A DNA stretch of 64,000 nucleotides. It comes from Gordonia westfalica (GTDB taxonomy: Bacteria; Actinomycetota; Actinomycetes; Mycobacteriales; Mycobacteriaceae). Each line of letters begins with the position of its first letter. Position 1 is the stretch's first letter. Shown piece after piece: positions 45,223 through 54,514 of this stretch. The stretch is from contig NZ_FNLM01000034.1 of the NCBI RefSeq assembly GCF_900105725.1, positions 310,001-374,000 on the forward strand. Direction: 5' to 3'. Position numbers and translations under genes: made by a program. Under the pieces are notes generated by a model. That model searched no databases, was not told the origin of the DNA, and worked only from the letters and a program-made list of their open reading frames with translations.

Positions 45223-45614
45223 CGGACGATCTCACCTTCGTCGTCGTAGAAGCAGTGAGGTGTCAGTTCCTTGGTGGGCGGGAACGTCATCGTCTCCGAC
45301 GTCGCAGCGTCGACGACGAGGCCCGTCGGCTCGGGCGCTTTGTCGAGCACCTCGTCGATCAGTTGTTGGCCTGCGACGTCGACGTAGGTGATCTCGGCCG
45401 GATCGCGGTCGGTGAGGTCGGCGAAGTCGCGCAGACGCTGTGGCGTCGTGAACGCGAGCATCCACGCAATGCCGCTCTGGGTCAGGGTGAAGAAGCGGCC
45501 GTGGACGTCGAGCGGCACCGACAGGCGCGCCTCACGCAATGCGTCGTACAGCTTCGGCGGGTCACCGAACCCGGACAGATACGCTCGCACCTCACCCGCA
45601 TACGTCACAGTCAT
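45219..45614 (-). CDS. SseB-like protein, first gene of the toxin operon
   Basis: A 131-residue soluble protein. LYDALREARLSVPL, FFTLTQSGIAWMLAFTT and YVDVAGQQLIDEVLDKAP match the SseB N-terminal domain family, often encoded with type VII-secreted polymorphic toxins. No catalytic site is known. The stop overlaps the next start (ATGA). It may be a secretion adaptor or specificity factor; this is inferred from neighbours. Confidence 0.8.
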   Translation of the reverse strand: MTVTYAGEVRAYLSGFGDPPKLYDALREARLSVPLDVHGRFFTLTQSGIAWMLAFTTPQRLRDFADLTDRDPAEITYVDVAGQQLIDEVLDKAPEPTGLVVDAATSETMTFPPTKELTPHCFYDDEGEIVR

Positions 45615-45720
45615 CGAATCCCCCGACAGTCATCCCCGTGCCGGATGATGCTAATTCACCCGGACCCGATCCTCACGGCGGCTGTCCACAACCTGCCGCA
45701 ACTCGGTGTTCGTGCGCTTC

Positions 45721-46176
45721 CTACCGCCCATCGTCTTCGCAGAGACTGAGAAGGCGTGCGCGGCGCCCCTTTCGCCGCTCCTCCCCGTAGAACCTGGCGA
45801 GCGCCGCACCGTCAAAGTTGCGCAGCTTCCTTGTGAGGGCCGTGTCTCGAGCCACAGAGAAGCGGATCCATCCCCATCGGTAGACACGATGCATGGCCGT
45901 CGCCCAGAGATGGAGATCACTCCCCTCGATCGTGAGGGAGTAGAGATCGTCCGACAGCGTCACGGCCGAGGGTTGAATTGAGAAACCCCACCCGTAGCCC
46001 AGGTCGGCGCGCAACTCGATCGAGTCGCGAACCTCAACACCTTCAAGGGAGTAGTACGAGTCCAACGATCTCGCGTCCGAGCCCGGCACCGCGATGTAGA
46101 CGACGGTGGATTTTCCGTAAGTGTCGAAGAAGTCGACGAGGACTGACCGAGCGTCCTCACACAAATCGCCGTTCAT
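45721..46176 (-). CDS. Hypothetical protein near the toxin operon
   Basis: A 151-residue protein not recognised. It starts MNGDLCEDARSVLVDFFDTYGKS and ends with the basic segment GEERRKGRRARLLSLCEDD. It has alternating strands and helices and no membrane segment. It lies 107 nt upstream of the SseB-like gene in the same direction with less biased base composition. An extra immunity protein or an unrelated orphan are both possible. An in-frame GTG at 46179 could also serve as start. Confidence 0.55.
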   Translation of the reverse strand: MNGDLCEDARSVLVDFFDTYGKSTVVYIAVPGSDARSLDSYYSLEGVEVRDSIELRADLGYGWGFSIQPSAVTLSDDLYSLTIEGSDLHLWATAMHRVYRWGWIRFSVARDTALTRKLRNFDGAALARFYGEERRKGRRARLLSLCEDDGR

Positions 46177-46179
46177 CAC

Positions 46180-46546
46180 AGGGTCGCCTCTCGCCTACCG
46201 GGACGGGCCGTGGATCTACGCGACCCCTCGCGATTCAATTACATAGACCGACCTGGGTCGTCACGAGGCCAACAGGGCTCACAAAACGTGGGACCAGTCC
46301 CAGCTCGCCGCAAAGATATAGCTGCTCGGGCGGTCCTTCTCAGCCGTCCCCACTGAACGCCACAGCGACCCACGCAGGGCCCCCACGTGACACAGGCCAC
46401 GTAGTCGACCAGCTCAATAACGCAATCACGAAGAGTGAGTTCACCCACTACGAGGGGCCTTCTCAGGGTCTCCTTAAGTCCGTGTGGGTAACCTCGCCGT
46501 GTCCTCGCTGAGACCGAACTGTTACCTAACCTGAGACGGAAAAGCT
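46180..46546. other. 367-bp intergenic region upstream of the M23 peptidase
   Basis: No gene is supported. Divergent promoters for the hypothetical gene and the peptidase are expected. I looked for a c-di-AMP (ydaO) riboswitch, which often precedes such peptidases, and did not find its conserved sequence. Confidence 0.5.
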
Positions 46547-47275
46547 GTGCCTCGACACCGACTGAATGCCCATGACTCGCTCCATGCGTTGCTCGACTCG
46601 ACCCCCCGTAGCCGCCGACCCGGACGGCATCGTTCAACCGCACCGTCCACTGTAGGCAAGGCGGTCCGAGTCGGCGCGCTCACCGCATTCGTCGGTGCCG
46701 TCGGACTGACTGCCGGTACGGCCGCCCAGGCAGCTGCACAGCCCGCCCCCGGACTGCCGAAGGTCGCGCTGCCGGAGAGCGTAAAGATGCCGGCCGGTTT
46801 CGTCCTGCCGCCTGAGGTCGACAAGTTCGCTCGCGACGTCCTGCCGCCGTCGGCGTTCACCCCGAGCGCTCCCGGCCACCCCGGCATCCGAAAGGCGGTC
46901 CAACCCGTCAGCGGCACCGTGACCTCAGGCTACGGCCCCCGTTGGGGCACCAATCACAACGGCGTCGATATCGCCAACAAGGTCGGCACCCCCATCTACG
47001 CCGTGACCGACGGAGTCGTCCTCGAATCCGGCCCGGCCTCGGGCTTCGGGCAGTGGGTCCGCGTGAAGCAGGACGACGGCACCATCGGTGTCTTCGGCCA
47101 CGTCGACCAGAGCTTCGTCCGCCCCGGCCAACACGTCACCGCCGGTCAGAAGATCGCCACCGTCGGCAACCGCGGCCAGTCCACCGGCCCGCACCTCCAC
47201 TACGAGGTCTGGGACGCGAACGGCACCAAGATCAACCCGCAGGTGTGGCTGAACCAGCGCGGCGTCCACCCGTGA
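46547..47275 (+). CDS. Secreted M23-family peptidoglycan endopeptidase
   Basis: A 242-residue protein. A basic start is followed by a hydrophobic segment (VGALTAFVGAVGLTAGTAA) and an Ala-rich cleavage region, then a proline-rich spacer. The LytM zinc site is complete: GTNHNGVDIA (His, Asp) and GPHLHYEVWD (HxH). VQPVSGTVTSGYGPRWG and GVFGHVDQSFVRPGQ are also typical. It would cut peptide cross-bridges outside the cell. The start is GTG with GGAAAAG upstream. A strong bidirectional hairpin follows the gene. Confidence 0.92.
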   Translation: MPRHRLNAHDSLHALLDSTPRSRRPGRHRSTAPSTVGKAVRVGALTAFVGAVGLTAGTAAQAAAQPAPGLPKVALPESVKMPAGFVLPPEVDKFARDVLPPSAFTPSAPGHPGIRKAVQPVSGTVTSGYGPRWGTNHNGVDIANKVGTPIYAVTDGVVLESGPASGFGQWVRVKQDDGTIGVFGHVDQSFVRPGQHVTAGQKIATVGNRGQSTGPHLHYEVWDANGTKINPQVWLNQRGVHP

Positions 47276-47295
47276 CTGACGCTTCTTCCTGAGTC

Positions 47296-48549
<1,254 letters not shown>

Positions 48550-48622
48550 CGAGTTCCTTTGTTCGGTGGTCGCACGACGCTGGGATCCGCGCGGAATCGT
48601 ACGGGGTGATGTCGCGAGGCCG

Positions 48623-49336
48623 CTACTCGGCGTCGGGCCTCGGGCTGGGTAACCGCCAACCGAAGGTCGCCGTCGGCGGCGCGTCTTTGGCGTACAGGCG
48701 GGCCGGGCGTCCACCGCCGACGCGGGTCGCAGGGTTACCGTCGGGGTCGAGCTGCGGCGCCAACAGTGGCTGAACCCTTCGATTGAATGAATCCCGCATG
48801 AGGCGTCGCCCGAGGATCGCTTCGTGCAGTTCCCGCAGCTCGGACAGCGTGTAAGGCGGTTGGAGAAGGTTGTCCGGATCGGCCTGGTCCTCGTAGCGGT
48901 CACGCAGATTGTCGGTGGCCGCTGCAATGATCTCGGCATGGTCGTAAAGGACCCGCTCCCCCGATGCCAGCCTGCCGGTTGACGTCACGGGCGCGAGTTC
49001 GCCGGTGACGTCGGACAATTCGACGGCCGGCAGCGCGACCGCATGCGCGACCGAGATCGTCCACCCTCGAGGATCCCGGTCAGGATCACTGAAGACCGCG
49101 AGCAAGTGCGGATGAACGTGGTCGGGCGAGAGCCCCAGTTTCAGTTCGAATACCTCGCGCACCGTCTGTTCGACGGTGCGCCGCTCCCGGACGAACCGGC
49201 CAGGTAACGCGGCTCTCCCCTGTTCGTCCCGCTGGATCACCACATTCAGCGCGGCGTCGGAGACGGTGAGGACCGCGATGTCGACGGCCACGTTCGGTCG
49301 TGGGTAGTCGCTGAGCGTCGTCGAACCGGTGGCCAC
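48623..49336 (-). CDS. Nudix-domain transcriptional regulator (NrtR-like)
   Basis: A 237-residue protein. The first 150 residues are a Nudix fold (VAVDIAVLTVSDAAL, RAALPGRFVRERRTVEQTVREVFELKLG) in which the usual catalytic REUXEE glutamates are not conserved in order. The last 75 residues make a winged helix (YTLSELRELHEAILGRRLMRDSFNRRVQPLL). This layout is that of NrtR-type regulators that sense nucleotide derivatives instead of hydrolysing them. It is divergent from a vWA gene across 93 bp with repeated GCGCAAAG sites. Confidence 0.85.
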   Translation of the reverse strand: MATGSTTLSDYPRPNVAVDIAVLTVSDAALNVVIQRDEQGRAALPGRFVRERRTVEQTVREVFELKLGLSPDHVHPHLLAVFSDPDRDPRGWTISVAHAVALPAVELSDVTGELAPVTSTGRLASGERVLYDHAEIIAAATDNLRDRYEDQADPDNLLQPPYTLSELRELHEAILGRRLMRDSFNRRVQPLLAPQLDPDGNPATRVGGGRPARLYAKDAPPTATFGWRLPSPRPDAE

Positions 49337-49345
49337 GAAACAAAA

Positions 49346-49393
49346 GACTATGCGAATGTCTGCGCAAAGGTCTATTCTCAGAAACGCGCAAAG
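49346..49393. promoter_or_regulatory. Putative operator of the Nudix regulator
   Basis: GCGCAAAG occurs at 49362-49369 and 49386-49393, 24 bp apart (two helical turns plus). An inverted partner (AGACTATGCGA against TGCGCAAAGGTCT) lies at 49346-49373. The site is between the divergent Nudix regulator and vWA genes. Confidence 0.45.
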
Positions 49394-49429
49394 TCGCCGT
49401 CTCGATCAGATGCCGAGACGGAGTAAGGA

Positions 49430-50707
49430 ATGACGATGAAACTCTCCGCTGCTCTGGACGTCGAGATGGTCGCCCACGAGACTGCCGATGAAGTGACCGT
49501 TCTGCTGGAACTGCAGGCTCCTGCGGGACCTGAAACCACACGCACCCCCACCGCTGTGCAGGTGGTGCTCGATCGGAGTGGGTCGATGTCCGGCAACCCG
49601 CTCGAGGGTGCGAAGAAGGCGCTCGCCGGGGTCGTCGCACAGCTGGATCCTTCGGATGCGTTCGGTGTGGTGACGTTTGACGACGACGCGCAGGTCGTCG
49701 TGCCGGCCGCCTCCCTGTCGGACAAGCAACGCGCGGTGGACGTGATCGGTTCGATCGAAGCGGGTGGCTGCACCGACTTGTCGTCGGGTTACCTGCTCGG
49801 CCTGCGGGAACTGCGGCGCAGCGCCTCCGCCGCTGGTATCAGCGGTGGCACGGTGCTGGTGATCAGCGACGGCGACGTGAACAGTGGCATCCGCGAGGTC
49901 GACAAGTTCGCGAGCATCACCTCGAAGGCCGCGGCCGACGGGATCGTCACCTCCACGCTCGGGTACGGGCGCGGCTACGACGAGTCGCTGCTGTCGGCGA
50001 TGGCGCGGGCGGGCAACGGCAACCACGTGTTCGCCGACAACCCGGACGCCGCGGGCGCGGCGATCGCCGGCGAGGTCGAGGGCCTGTTGTCGAAGTCGGC
50101 GCAGGTGGTGACGCTGACCGTGAGCTTCGTCCCGCAGGTGACGGAGTTGTCGCTGTACAACGACCTGCCGGCCCACCAGACCGCCGACGGCGAGGTGATG
50201 ATCGAGCTCGGCGACTTCTATGCACTCGAGACGCGGAAGCTGTTGCTGCGGATGAAGGTCGACGGTCTGGCCGCTCTCGGGTTGGCACAGATCGCGACCC
50301 TCGAACTGCGGTATGTGGAGACCGCGACGCTCACCGAACACACGGTGTCGCTGCCGATTTCGGTGAATGTGGTCCCCGGCGATGAGGCTTCGGGTCGCGT
50401 GCCGGATCCGAAGGTCGAGTCGGAGCGGCTGTACCAGGAGGGCCAGGCGGCGAAGCTCCGAGCCTCGGAAGCGTTCGAGGCCGGTGATGTGGGTGCCGGC
50501 AACGCGCTCCCGGACGAGTCAGCGTCGCAACTTCGACGAGCGTCGGCGTTCGCGACGCCCGAGGAGCACATGCAGATCGAGCAGGAGTTGCGGAGCATCG
50601 AGGCGCTGGGTGAGCAGGCCAGGGTCGAGGGTGCGGGGTACGCGTCGAAGATGTCGCGGGACTCGTACCACCTCGCGAACCGGAAGCGGGGGCGTCGGCG
50701 GGGGTAG
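49430..50707 (+). CDS. von Willebrand factor A domain protein
   Basis: A 425-residue soluble protein. The vWA domain at about residues 38-210 keeps the complete metal site: DRSGSMSG, then GCTDLSS threonine, then VLVISDGDVN. The C-terminal half is a beta-sandwich followed by an alpha-helical tail rich in Ala, Glu and Arg. No signal or membrane segment is present. Function is unknown; such proteins commonly mediate protein assemblies. It is divergent from the Nudix regulator and followed by a strong terminator. Confidence 0.88.
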   Translation: MTMKLSAALDVEMVAHETADEVTVLLELQAPAGPETTRTPTAVQVVLDRSGSMSGNPLEGAKKALAGVVAQLDPSDAFGVVTFDDDAQVVVPAASLSDKQRAVDVIGSIEAGGCTDLSSGYLLGLRELRRSASAAGISGGTVLVISDGDVNSGIREVDKFASITSKAAADGIVTSTLGYGRGYDESLLSAMARAGNGNHVFADNPDAAGAAIAGEVEGLLSKSAQVVTLTVSFVPQVTELSLYNDLPAHQTADGEVMIELGDFYALETRKLLLRMKVDGLAALGLAQIATLELRYVETATLTEHTVSLPISVNVVPGDEASGRVPDPKVESERLYQEGQAAKLRASEAFEAGDVGAGNALPDESASQLRRASAFATPEEHMQIEQELRSIEALGEQARVEGAGYASKMSRDSYHLANRKRGRRRG

Positions 50708-50719
50708 TTGATCTTCGCT

Positions 50720-50760
50720 GGGAGTGGCCATTGGGCGGGTGCCCGGTGGCCACTCCCCTT
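50720..50760 (+). terminator. Hairpin terminator after the vWA gene
   Basis: GGGAGTGGCCA (50720-50730) pairs with TGGCCACTCCC (50747-50757). The loop contains a second small stem (GGGC/GCCC), and the stem is followed by CTTT. It fits an intrinsic terminator on the plus strand. Confidence 0.8.
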
Positions 50761-50930
50761 TGCGCGGCTCCCCCTGTGGACGCGATGGTTCGTCGGCGTG
50801 TGTCGAGAACGAGGGAACTCGAAGGTCGGTCTCCACAGGTAGTGGGATCAGATGGCGGAATCAGCGAGCCAAGCTAGTCTGTTCGGCGAGGGTGGGGCGC
50901 CGTCGGGGCGCGCGAGCGTGAGGGGGACCT

Positions 50931-51305
50931 GTGTCGACACCGTTCTCGGACGACTCGTTGTTGCCCAAACCTGAACCAGCGATGCCCGTGAGCCCGCATG
51001 GGGATGAGTACTTATTGCGGTCGGAGCGGGCTCAGTGGGAGAAGCGAGCGGCGGTGGCGGCGGATGCGTCGAGCGACCTGAACGACGCCATACTTGACCT
51101 GCAAGAAGTGGGACACAGGAACGCCTTTGGCAACTGCGTCGAAGGTGAATCGTTCTACAAAGGTCTGGTATTGGCGATGGGTAGGTTGACGACAGAGTTG
51201 GACGGTCAATCGGCCCGTGCCCTCAGGTTAAGCCGGCAATGTAAGGACGCAGCGTCCTCGTTCGAGAACGCCGACGCACATGGTGCCGCAAACCTTGAAG
51301 CGTAG
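50931..51305 (+). CDS. Small helical (ESX-like) protein
   Basis: A 124-residue protein starting with GTG. After a proline-rich start, residues 25-124 are predicted as long amphipathic helices (YLLRSERAQWEKRAAVAADA, FYKGLVLAMGRLTTELDGQS). There is no signal or membrane segment. The 26-nt overlap with a following DUF3558-type lipoprotein gene is a pattern often seen with type VII-related gene pairs. No WxG motif is present, so secretion is uncertain. The exact family was not recognised. Confidence 0.65.
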   Translation: MSTPFSDDSLLPKPEPAMPVSPHGDEYLLRSERAQWEKRAAVAADASSDLNDAILDLQEVGHRNAFGNCVEGESFYKGLVLAMGRLTTELDGQSARALRLSRQCKDAASSFENADAHGAANLEA

Positions 51306-51936
51306 AAGTCCTTTTTGGGTCCTTGCTGTAGTCATTCTCAGCTACACCCTGGTCGGCTGCAGTGTCGCAGGCTCTCCCGAGGCCGCTCCGTCTACATCGA
51401 ACACAGTTCCGACGGAGCCCGAAGTCCGGCAGACCGACGACGAAGGGAAAGCGCTCCCCTTCTTGACACCTTTCCCCAATCGCTGGAATGCGAATAACGA
51501 CGGAACTTCCTACGAACCATGTACCGAGGTTCAAGACGGGGATCTTCAGAGGTCTGGCCTGATTCCCGGATCGGTAACGGACGTAGCCAAGTCTGACTTT
51601 CAGACCGCTAGAGGATGCAGGTGGACCTTCCGAGATGATGGACGGTCGTCCCTGTCGCAGTCGATCGGAAACTTGTCGCATCCCGAACAGGGCGTCCTTG
51701 GCTACAAACGCGAGAACTCAGAGACGATGCGCTGGTATCCCGACGTGGTTCTCGATGGCCGGACGGTAGTCGTAGGTTCCCTTTCACCCATCGAGTGCAC
51801 GGCAACCGTCCAGTCAGGAAAAGCCATTGTTGGCACCACTGTTGTCAGGCTGGGCGAGAACAAGCCGGCGCCGGAAGAGATGTGCGAGACAGCTCTGGGT
51901 TTTCTCAGGTCTACCCTTGCCAGAATCCCTAACTGA
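51280..51936 (+). CDS. DUF3558-type lipoprotein
   Basis: A 218-residue lipoprotein. The signal ends with lipobox LVGC (Cys27), then a Thr/Ser-rich stretch. The body has the DUF3558 pattern: NRWNANNDGTSYEPCTEV, ARGCRWTF, and a C-terminal cysteine pair around CTATVQSG and EEMCETAL. This family is common in actinobacteria with type VII-related neighbours; function is unknown. It shares 26 nt with the helical-protein gene in another frame, hence translational coupling. Confidence 0.8.
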   Translation: MVPQTLKRRSPFWVLAVVILSYTLVGCSVAGSPEAAPSTSNTVPTEPEVRQTDDEGKALPFLTPFPNRWNANNDGTSYEPCTEVQDGDLQRSGLIPGSVTDVAKSDFQTARGCRWTFRDDGRSSLSQSIGNLSHPEQGVLGYKRENSETMRWYPDVVLDGRTVVVGSLSPIECTATVQSGKAIVGTTVVRLGENKPAPEEMCETALGFLRSTLARIPN

Positions 51937-52000
51937 GGGCTTAGATCGGTTGGTCACTCCAGATGCTCGTCTGCGGCGACCTGCAACGAGTGCCTAAAGC

Positions 52001-52025
52001 GGCTCTTCCTGATTGACGGTGCGTG
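52001..52025 (+). repeat. Left terminal inverted repeat of the ISL3 element
   Basis: The left end reads GGCTCTTCCTGATT followed by GACG and GTGCGTG. It is the mirror of 53461-53485 with four mismatches in the middle. Confidence 0.9.
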
Positions 52026-52164
52026 GAACAGGTTCTTGCGACCACAAGATGTAGGGGTGAGCAAGATCGCGGGGTGTGGGCGGTGAGCCTGGAGATATAG
52101 GCGGGTCCTGTGGTGTGAGGATGAAAGCTCTCACACACCCACCCGGACACCAACAGGACCCACG

Positions 52165-53472
52165 TTGCAGCGTAGCGCTATTGCCGACACCATCTGCCGC
52201 ACCATCGAGCTCGGGGTGACGATCACCGGTGCCGCCCTCGACGGCGAGGACCGCACCCACGTGTTCTGCCAGGTCCTGGAACCGAAGAACACATGTCCCG
52301 GATGCGGACAGCTGGGTCGGCTGCGTGACCACATCGATCGTGAGGTCGCTGATCTGCCGATCGTGGGGCATCCGACTCGGCTGCATATCGCGGTGCCGCG
52401 CTACCTGTGCGAGAACCCGGACTGTGCCACCACGATCTTTCGTGCCGACATCTCGACCATCGTGGCGCCACGGGCCCACGTCACCCGCCGCACCACCACG
52501 TGGATTCTGCGGGCGATGATCGTCGACAAGATGTCGGTCAAGGCGGTCGCCGCGGCGGTCGGGTTGGGTTGGAACACCGTCAACACGCTCGCACTCGAGG
52601 AGGCCCGCATGCTGGCGTCCGCACCGGCCCGCCTGGACGGTGTGCGGGTCCTTGGGGTCGATGAGCACAAGTGGAAACACGTTCGCGGCAAGGGGGATTC
52701 GAGTTTCGTGACCGTGCTCGTCGACCTGACACCGATCGTCGATGGTACCGGCCCGGCACGCTTGCTGGACATGGTCGCCGGCCGCTCCAAAGCCGCGTTG
52801 AAGGATTGGCTGACCGCGCGCGATCCTGCATTTCGTGACCGGATCAAGGTCGTCACCATGGACGGGTTCGCCGGGTATCGCACCGCGACCGCTGAAACCC
52901 TGGACAAGGCGCGTGCGGTGATGGATCCGTTTCATGTGGTGCACTTGGCCGCAGACAAGCTCACGGTGTGTCGTCAACGCGTGCAACAGGATACGTGCGG
53001 ACACCGCGGCCGCACCGGGGACCCGCTCTACGGCATCCGCCGCCCTCTGCTCACCCGAATCGGCTTGTTGACCGACAAGCAGAAGACCCGCATCACCAAC
53101 GGCCTCGAAGCGCGTGAGGAACATCTGGCGGTCGCGGTCACCTACGCCGTCTATCAAGACCTGATTGACGCCTACGGCCAACCGCACAAGCGTGACGGGA
53201 AGATCGCGATGTACAAGCTGCTCAAACGCATCCACACCGGCGTGCCGAAAGAACTCGCCGAACTTGCCCAACTCGGCCGTTCGTTGTGGGCCCGACGCAA
53301 AGAGATCCTGGCGTACTTCGACACCGGTGCCTCCAACGGCCCGGTCGAAGCGATCAACGGACGCTTGGAACACCTGCGCGGGATCGCGCTCGGCTTCCGC
53401 AACCTCAACCACTACATCTTGCGGTCACTCATCCACTCCGGCGGCCTGGCAGAACGCCTACACGCACTCTGA
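52165..53472 (+). CDS. ISL3-family transposase
   Basis: A 435-residue transposase. The N-terminal zinc finger reads CPGCGQLGRLRDH with a second pair around ENPDC. The helix-turn-helix KMSVKAVAAAVGLGWNTVN follows. The catalytic DDE residues are in VLGVDEHKWKH, VVTMDGFAGYR and GPVEAINGRLEHLRGI, and the ISL3 end motif GFRNLNHYILRSLIHSG is complete. The start codon is TTG, 164 nt from the left end of the element. Confidence 0.95.
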   Translation: MQRSAIADTICRTIELGVTITGAALDGEDRTHVFCQVLEPKNTCPGCGQLGRLRDHIDREVADLPIVGHPTRLHIAVPRYLCENPDCATTIFRADISTIVAPRAHVTRRTTTWILRAMIVDKMSVKAVAAAVGLGWNTVNTLALEEARMLASAPARLDGVRVLGVDEHKWKHVRGKGDSSFVTVLVDLTPIVDGTGPARLLDMVAGRSKAALKDWLTARDPAFRDRIKVVTMDGFAGYRTATAETLDKARAVMDPFHVVHLAADKLTVCRQRVQQDTCGHRGRTGDPLYGIRRPLLTRIGLLTDKQKTRITNGLEAREEHLAVAVTYAVYQDLIDAYGQPHKRDGKIAMYKLLKRIHTGVPKELAELAQLGRSLWARRKEILAYFDTGASNGPVEAINGRLEHLRGIALGFRNLNHYILRSLIHSGGLAERLHAL

Positions 53473-53485
53473 ATCAGGAAGAGCC
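53461..53485 (-). repeat. Right terminal inverted repeat of the ISL3 element
   Basis: The right end, read inwards, starts GGCTCTTCCTGATT and ends GTGCGTG, and overlaps the last codons of the transposase gene. The target duplication CCTAAAGC follows immediately. Confidence 0.9.
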
Positions 53486-53537
53486 CCTAAAGCCTCATTC
53501 TCACCGCGGAATGGCTGTCCCGCATATACGGAGACTC

Positions 53538-54299
53538 TTACGAGTCATTGTTTGCGCCAACGCAAACCAACTTCACCAGTTCGGCACGATTCCTCACCCG
53601 CGTAGCTGTAAACACCCGGCTGACATACTTCTTCACCGTGTCGAGCCCCAGGTTGAGTATCGACGCAATCTCCTCATTAGTGTGCCCGTCCGCGACAAGC
53701 TCGGCCAGCTCGATCTGCCGCGGCGACAGACATTCTCGCCACGATGGAACCGGCTGCCCGGGGAGCAATTTCGCAAAGTTCGACAGCTGCCGCGACAGCA
53801 GCCCCATCGCATGCAACCGGACGCGGTCCGGTTCCCTACCCTCTGAGTCGAACAACCCGACCAGTCCGTGGCAGTCGTTCGCGAGGTCGAGATGCATCAC
53901 GGATGCACTGTGTAACTGCTTGCGGTACAAGAAGTCTTGTAGATAACTGACCGAATCGCTCGCGAGTCCGCCGAGCTTGTCCGCCGAGATCGCCGGGGTC
54001 TTCGACAGCGCCGCCCGCGACTGCGCGGACGCGAAGACATCCTTCGGGTACCACCGCCCCTGATACTCGTCGATGACCGGCGTGATCCGCCCAGTGACCA
54101 CCGGGCTGGGGTCCGAGAACGCGGTGACAAAGGTCGGGCCGGCGAAGAACGTCGTGTTCAGACAGTCGTAGTGCTCGTGCAGCGCACCCATCAAGACGTT
54201 CTTGAACGCACCGAGCGTCTCCGCCTCTGAGCATGCGTCGAGAATGGCGAAAACCCGCTCGTACTCGTCCACAGGCAGCGCGACCGACTGACTGGCCAA
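53538..54299 (-). CDS. LuxR-type regulator
   Basis: A 253-residue regulator. Residues 1-180 resemble a GAF/autoinducer-like sensor (FVTAFSDPSPVVTGRITPV). The last 65 residues are a LuxR helix-turn-helix (LSPRQIELAELVADGHTNEEI, LGLDTVKKYVSRVFTATRVRNRAEL). I chose TTG at 54299 because AGAGGAG lies six bases upstream; no ATG fits, as upstream in-frame sequence to 54425 overlaps the control region. It is divergent from an LLM monooxygenase gene with inverted repeats between, so that gene is the likely target. Confidence 0.85.
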   Translation of the reverse strand: MASQSVALPVDEYERVFAILDACSEAETLGAFKNVLMGALHEHYDCLNTTFFAGPTFVTAFSDPSPVVTGRITPVIDEYQGRWYPKDVFASAQSRAALSKTPAISADKLGGLASDSVSYLQDFLYRKQLHSASVMHLDLANDCHGLVGLFDSEGREPDRVRLHAMGLLSRQLSNFAKLLPGQPVPSWRECLSPRQIELAELVADGHTNEEIASILNLGLDTVKKYVSRVFTATRVRNRAELVKLVCVGANNDS

Positions 54300-54351
54300 C
54301 GTCCACTCCTCTCTACGGCACCAATCCCCGAACTGTACCGGTTCAAGTGTG

Positions 54352-54364
54352 ATGTGAAGCACAT
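54352..54364. promoter_or_regulatory. Short inverted repeat near the LuxR gene
   Basis: ATGTG-AAG-CACAT, a perfect 5-3-5 inverted repeat, lies 53 nt upstream of the LuxR start in the divergent region. It may be a second regulator half-site or chance. Confidence 0.3.
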
Positions 54365-54400
54365 GCAACGCCTTGCAACCGGGACCCGTACGCCCCGACC

Positions 54401-54425
54401 GTGGACGACCGAGTGAATCGTCCAC
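54401..54425. promoter_or_regulatory. Inverted repeat between LuxR and LLM genes
   Basis: GTGGACGA (54401-54408) and TCGTCCAC (54418-54425) form a perfect 8-bp inverted repeat with 9-bp spacer, about 90 nt before the LLM gene. A LuxR-type dimer could bind here. Confidence 0.5.
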
Positions 54426-54514
54426 TTTCGTGCACTGTGGCGCCAGTCACACTCTTTCTAGTCTCGTGGTCGTGGCCGACAGAACGTCGGCCGAGCAGAT
54501 CGACAGGAGACCCC

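Larger units (their letters stand above)
52001..53485. mobile_element. ISL3-family insertion sequence, complete
   Basis: A 1485-bp element with terminal inverted repeats starting GGCTCTTCCTGATT at both ends (first 14 bp identical, then GTGCGTG matches again after a four-base gap). The 8-bp target CCTAAAGC is duplicated at 51993-52000 and 53486-53493, the duplication size usual for ISL3. The transposase gene is intact, so the element may be active. It lies between the lipoprotein gene and the LuxR gene, without breaking either. Confidence 0.95.

Noticed and set aside
46180..46546. c-di-AMP (ydaO-type) riboswitch before the M23 peptidase
   Set aside because: The conserved GGGGAAC-type and downstream elements were not found, despite a suggestive TTACCTAACC stretch.
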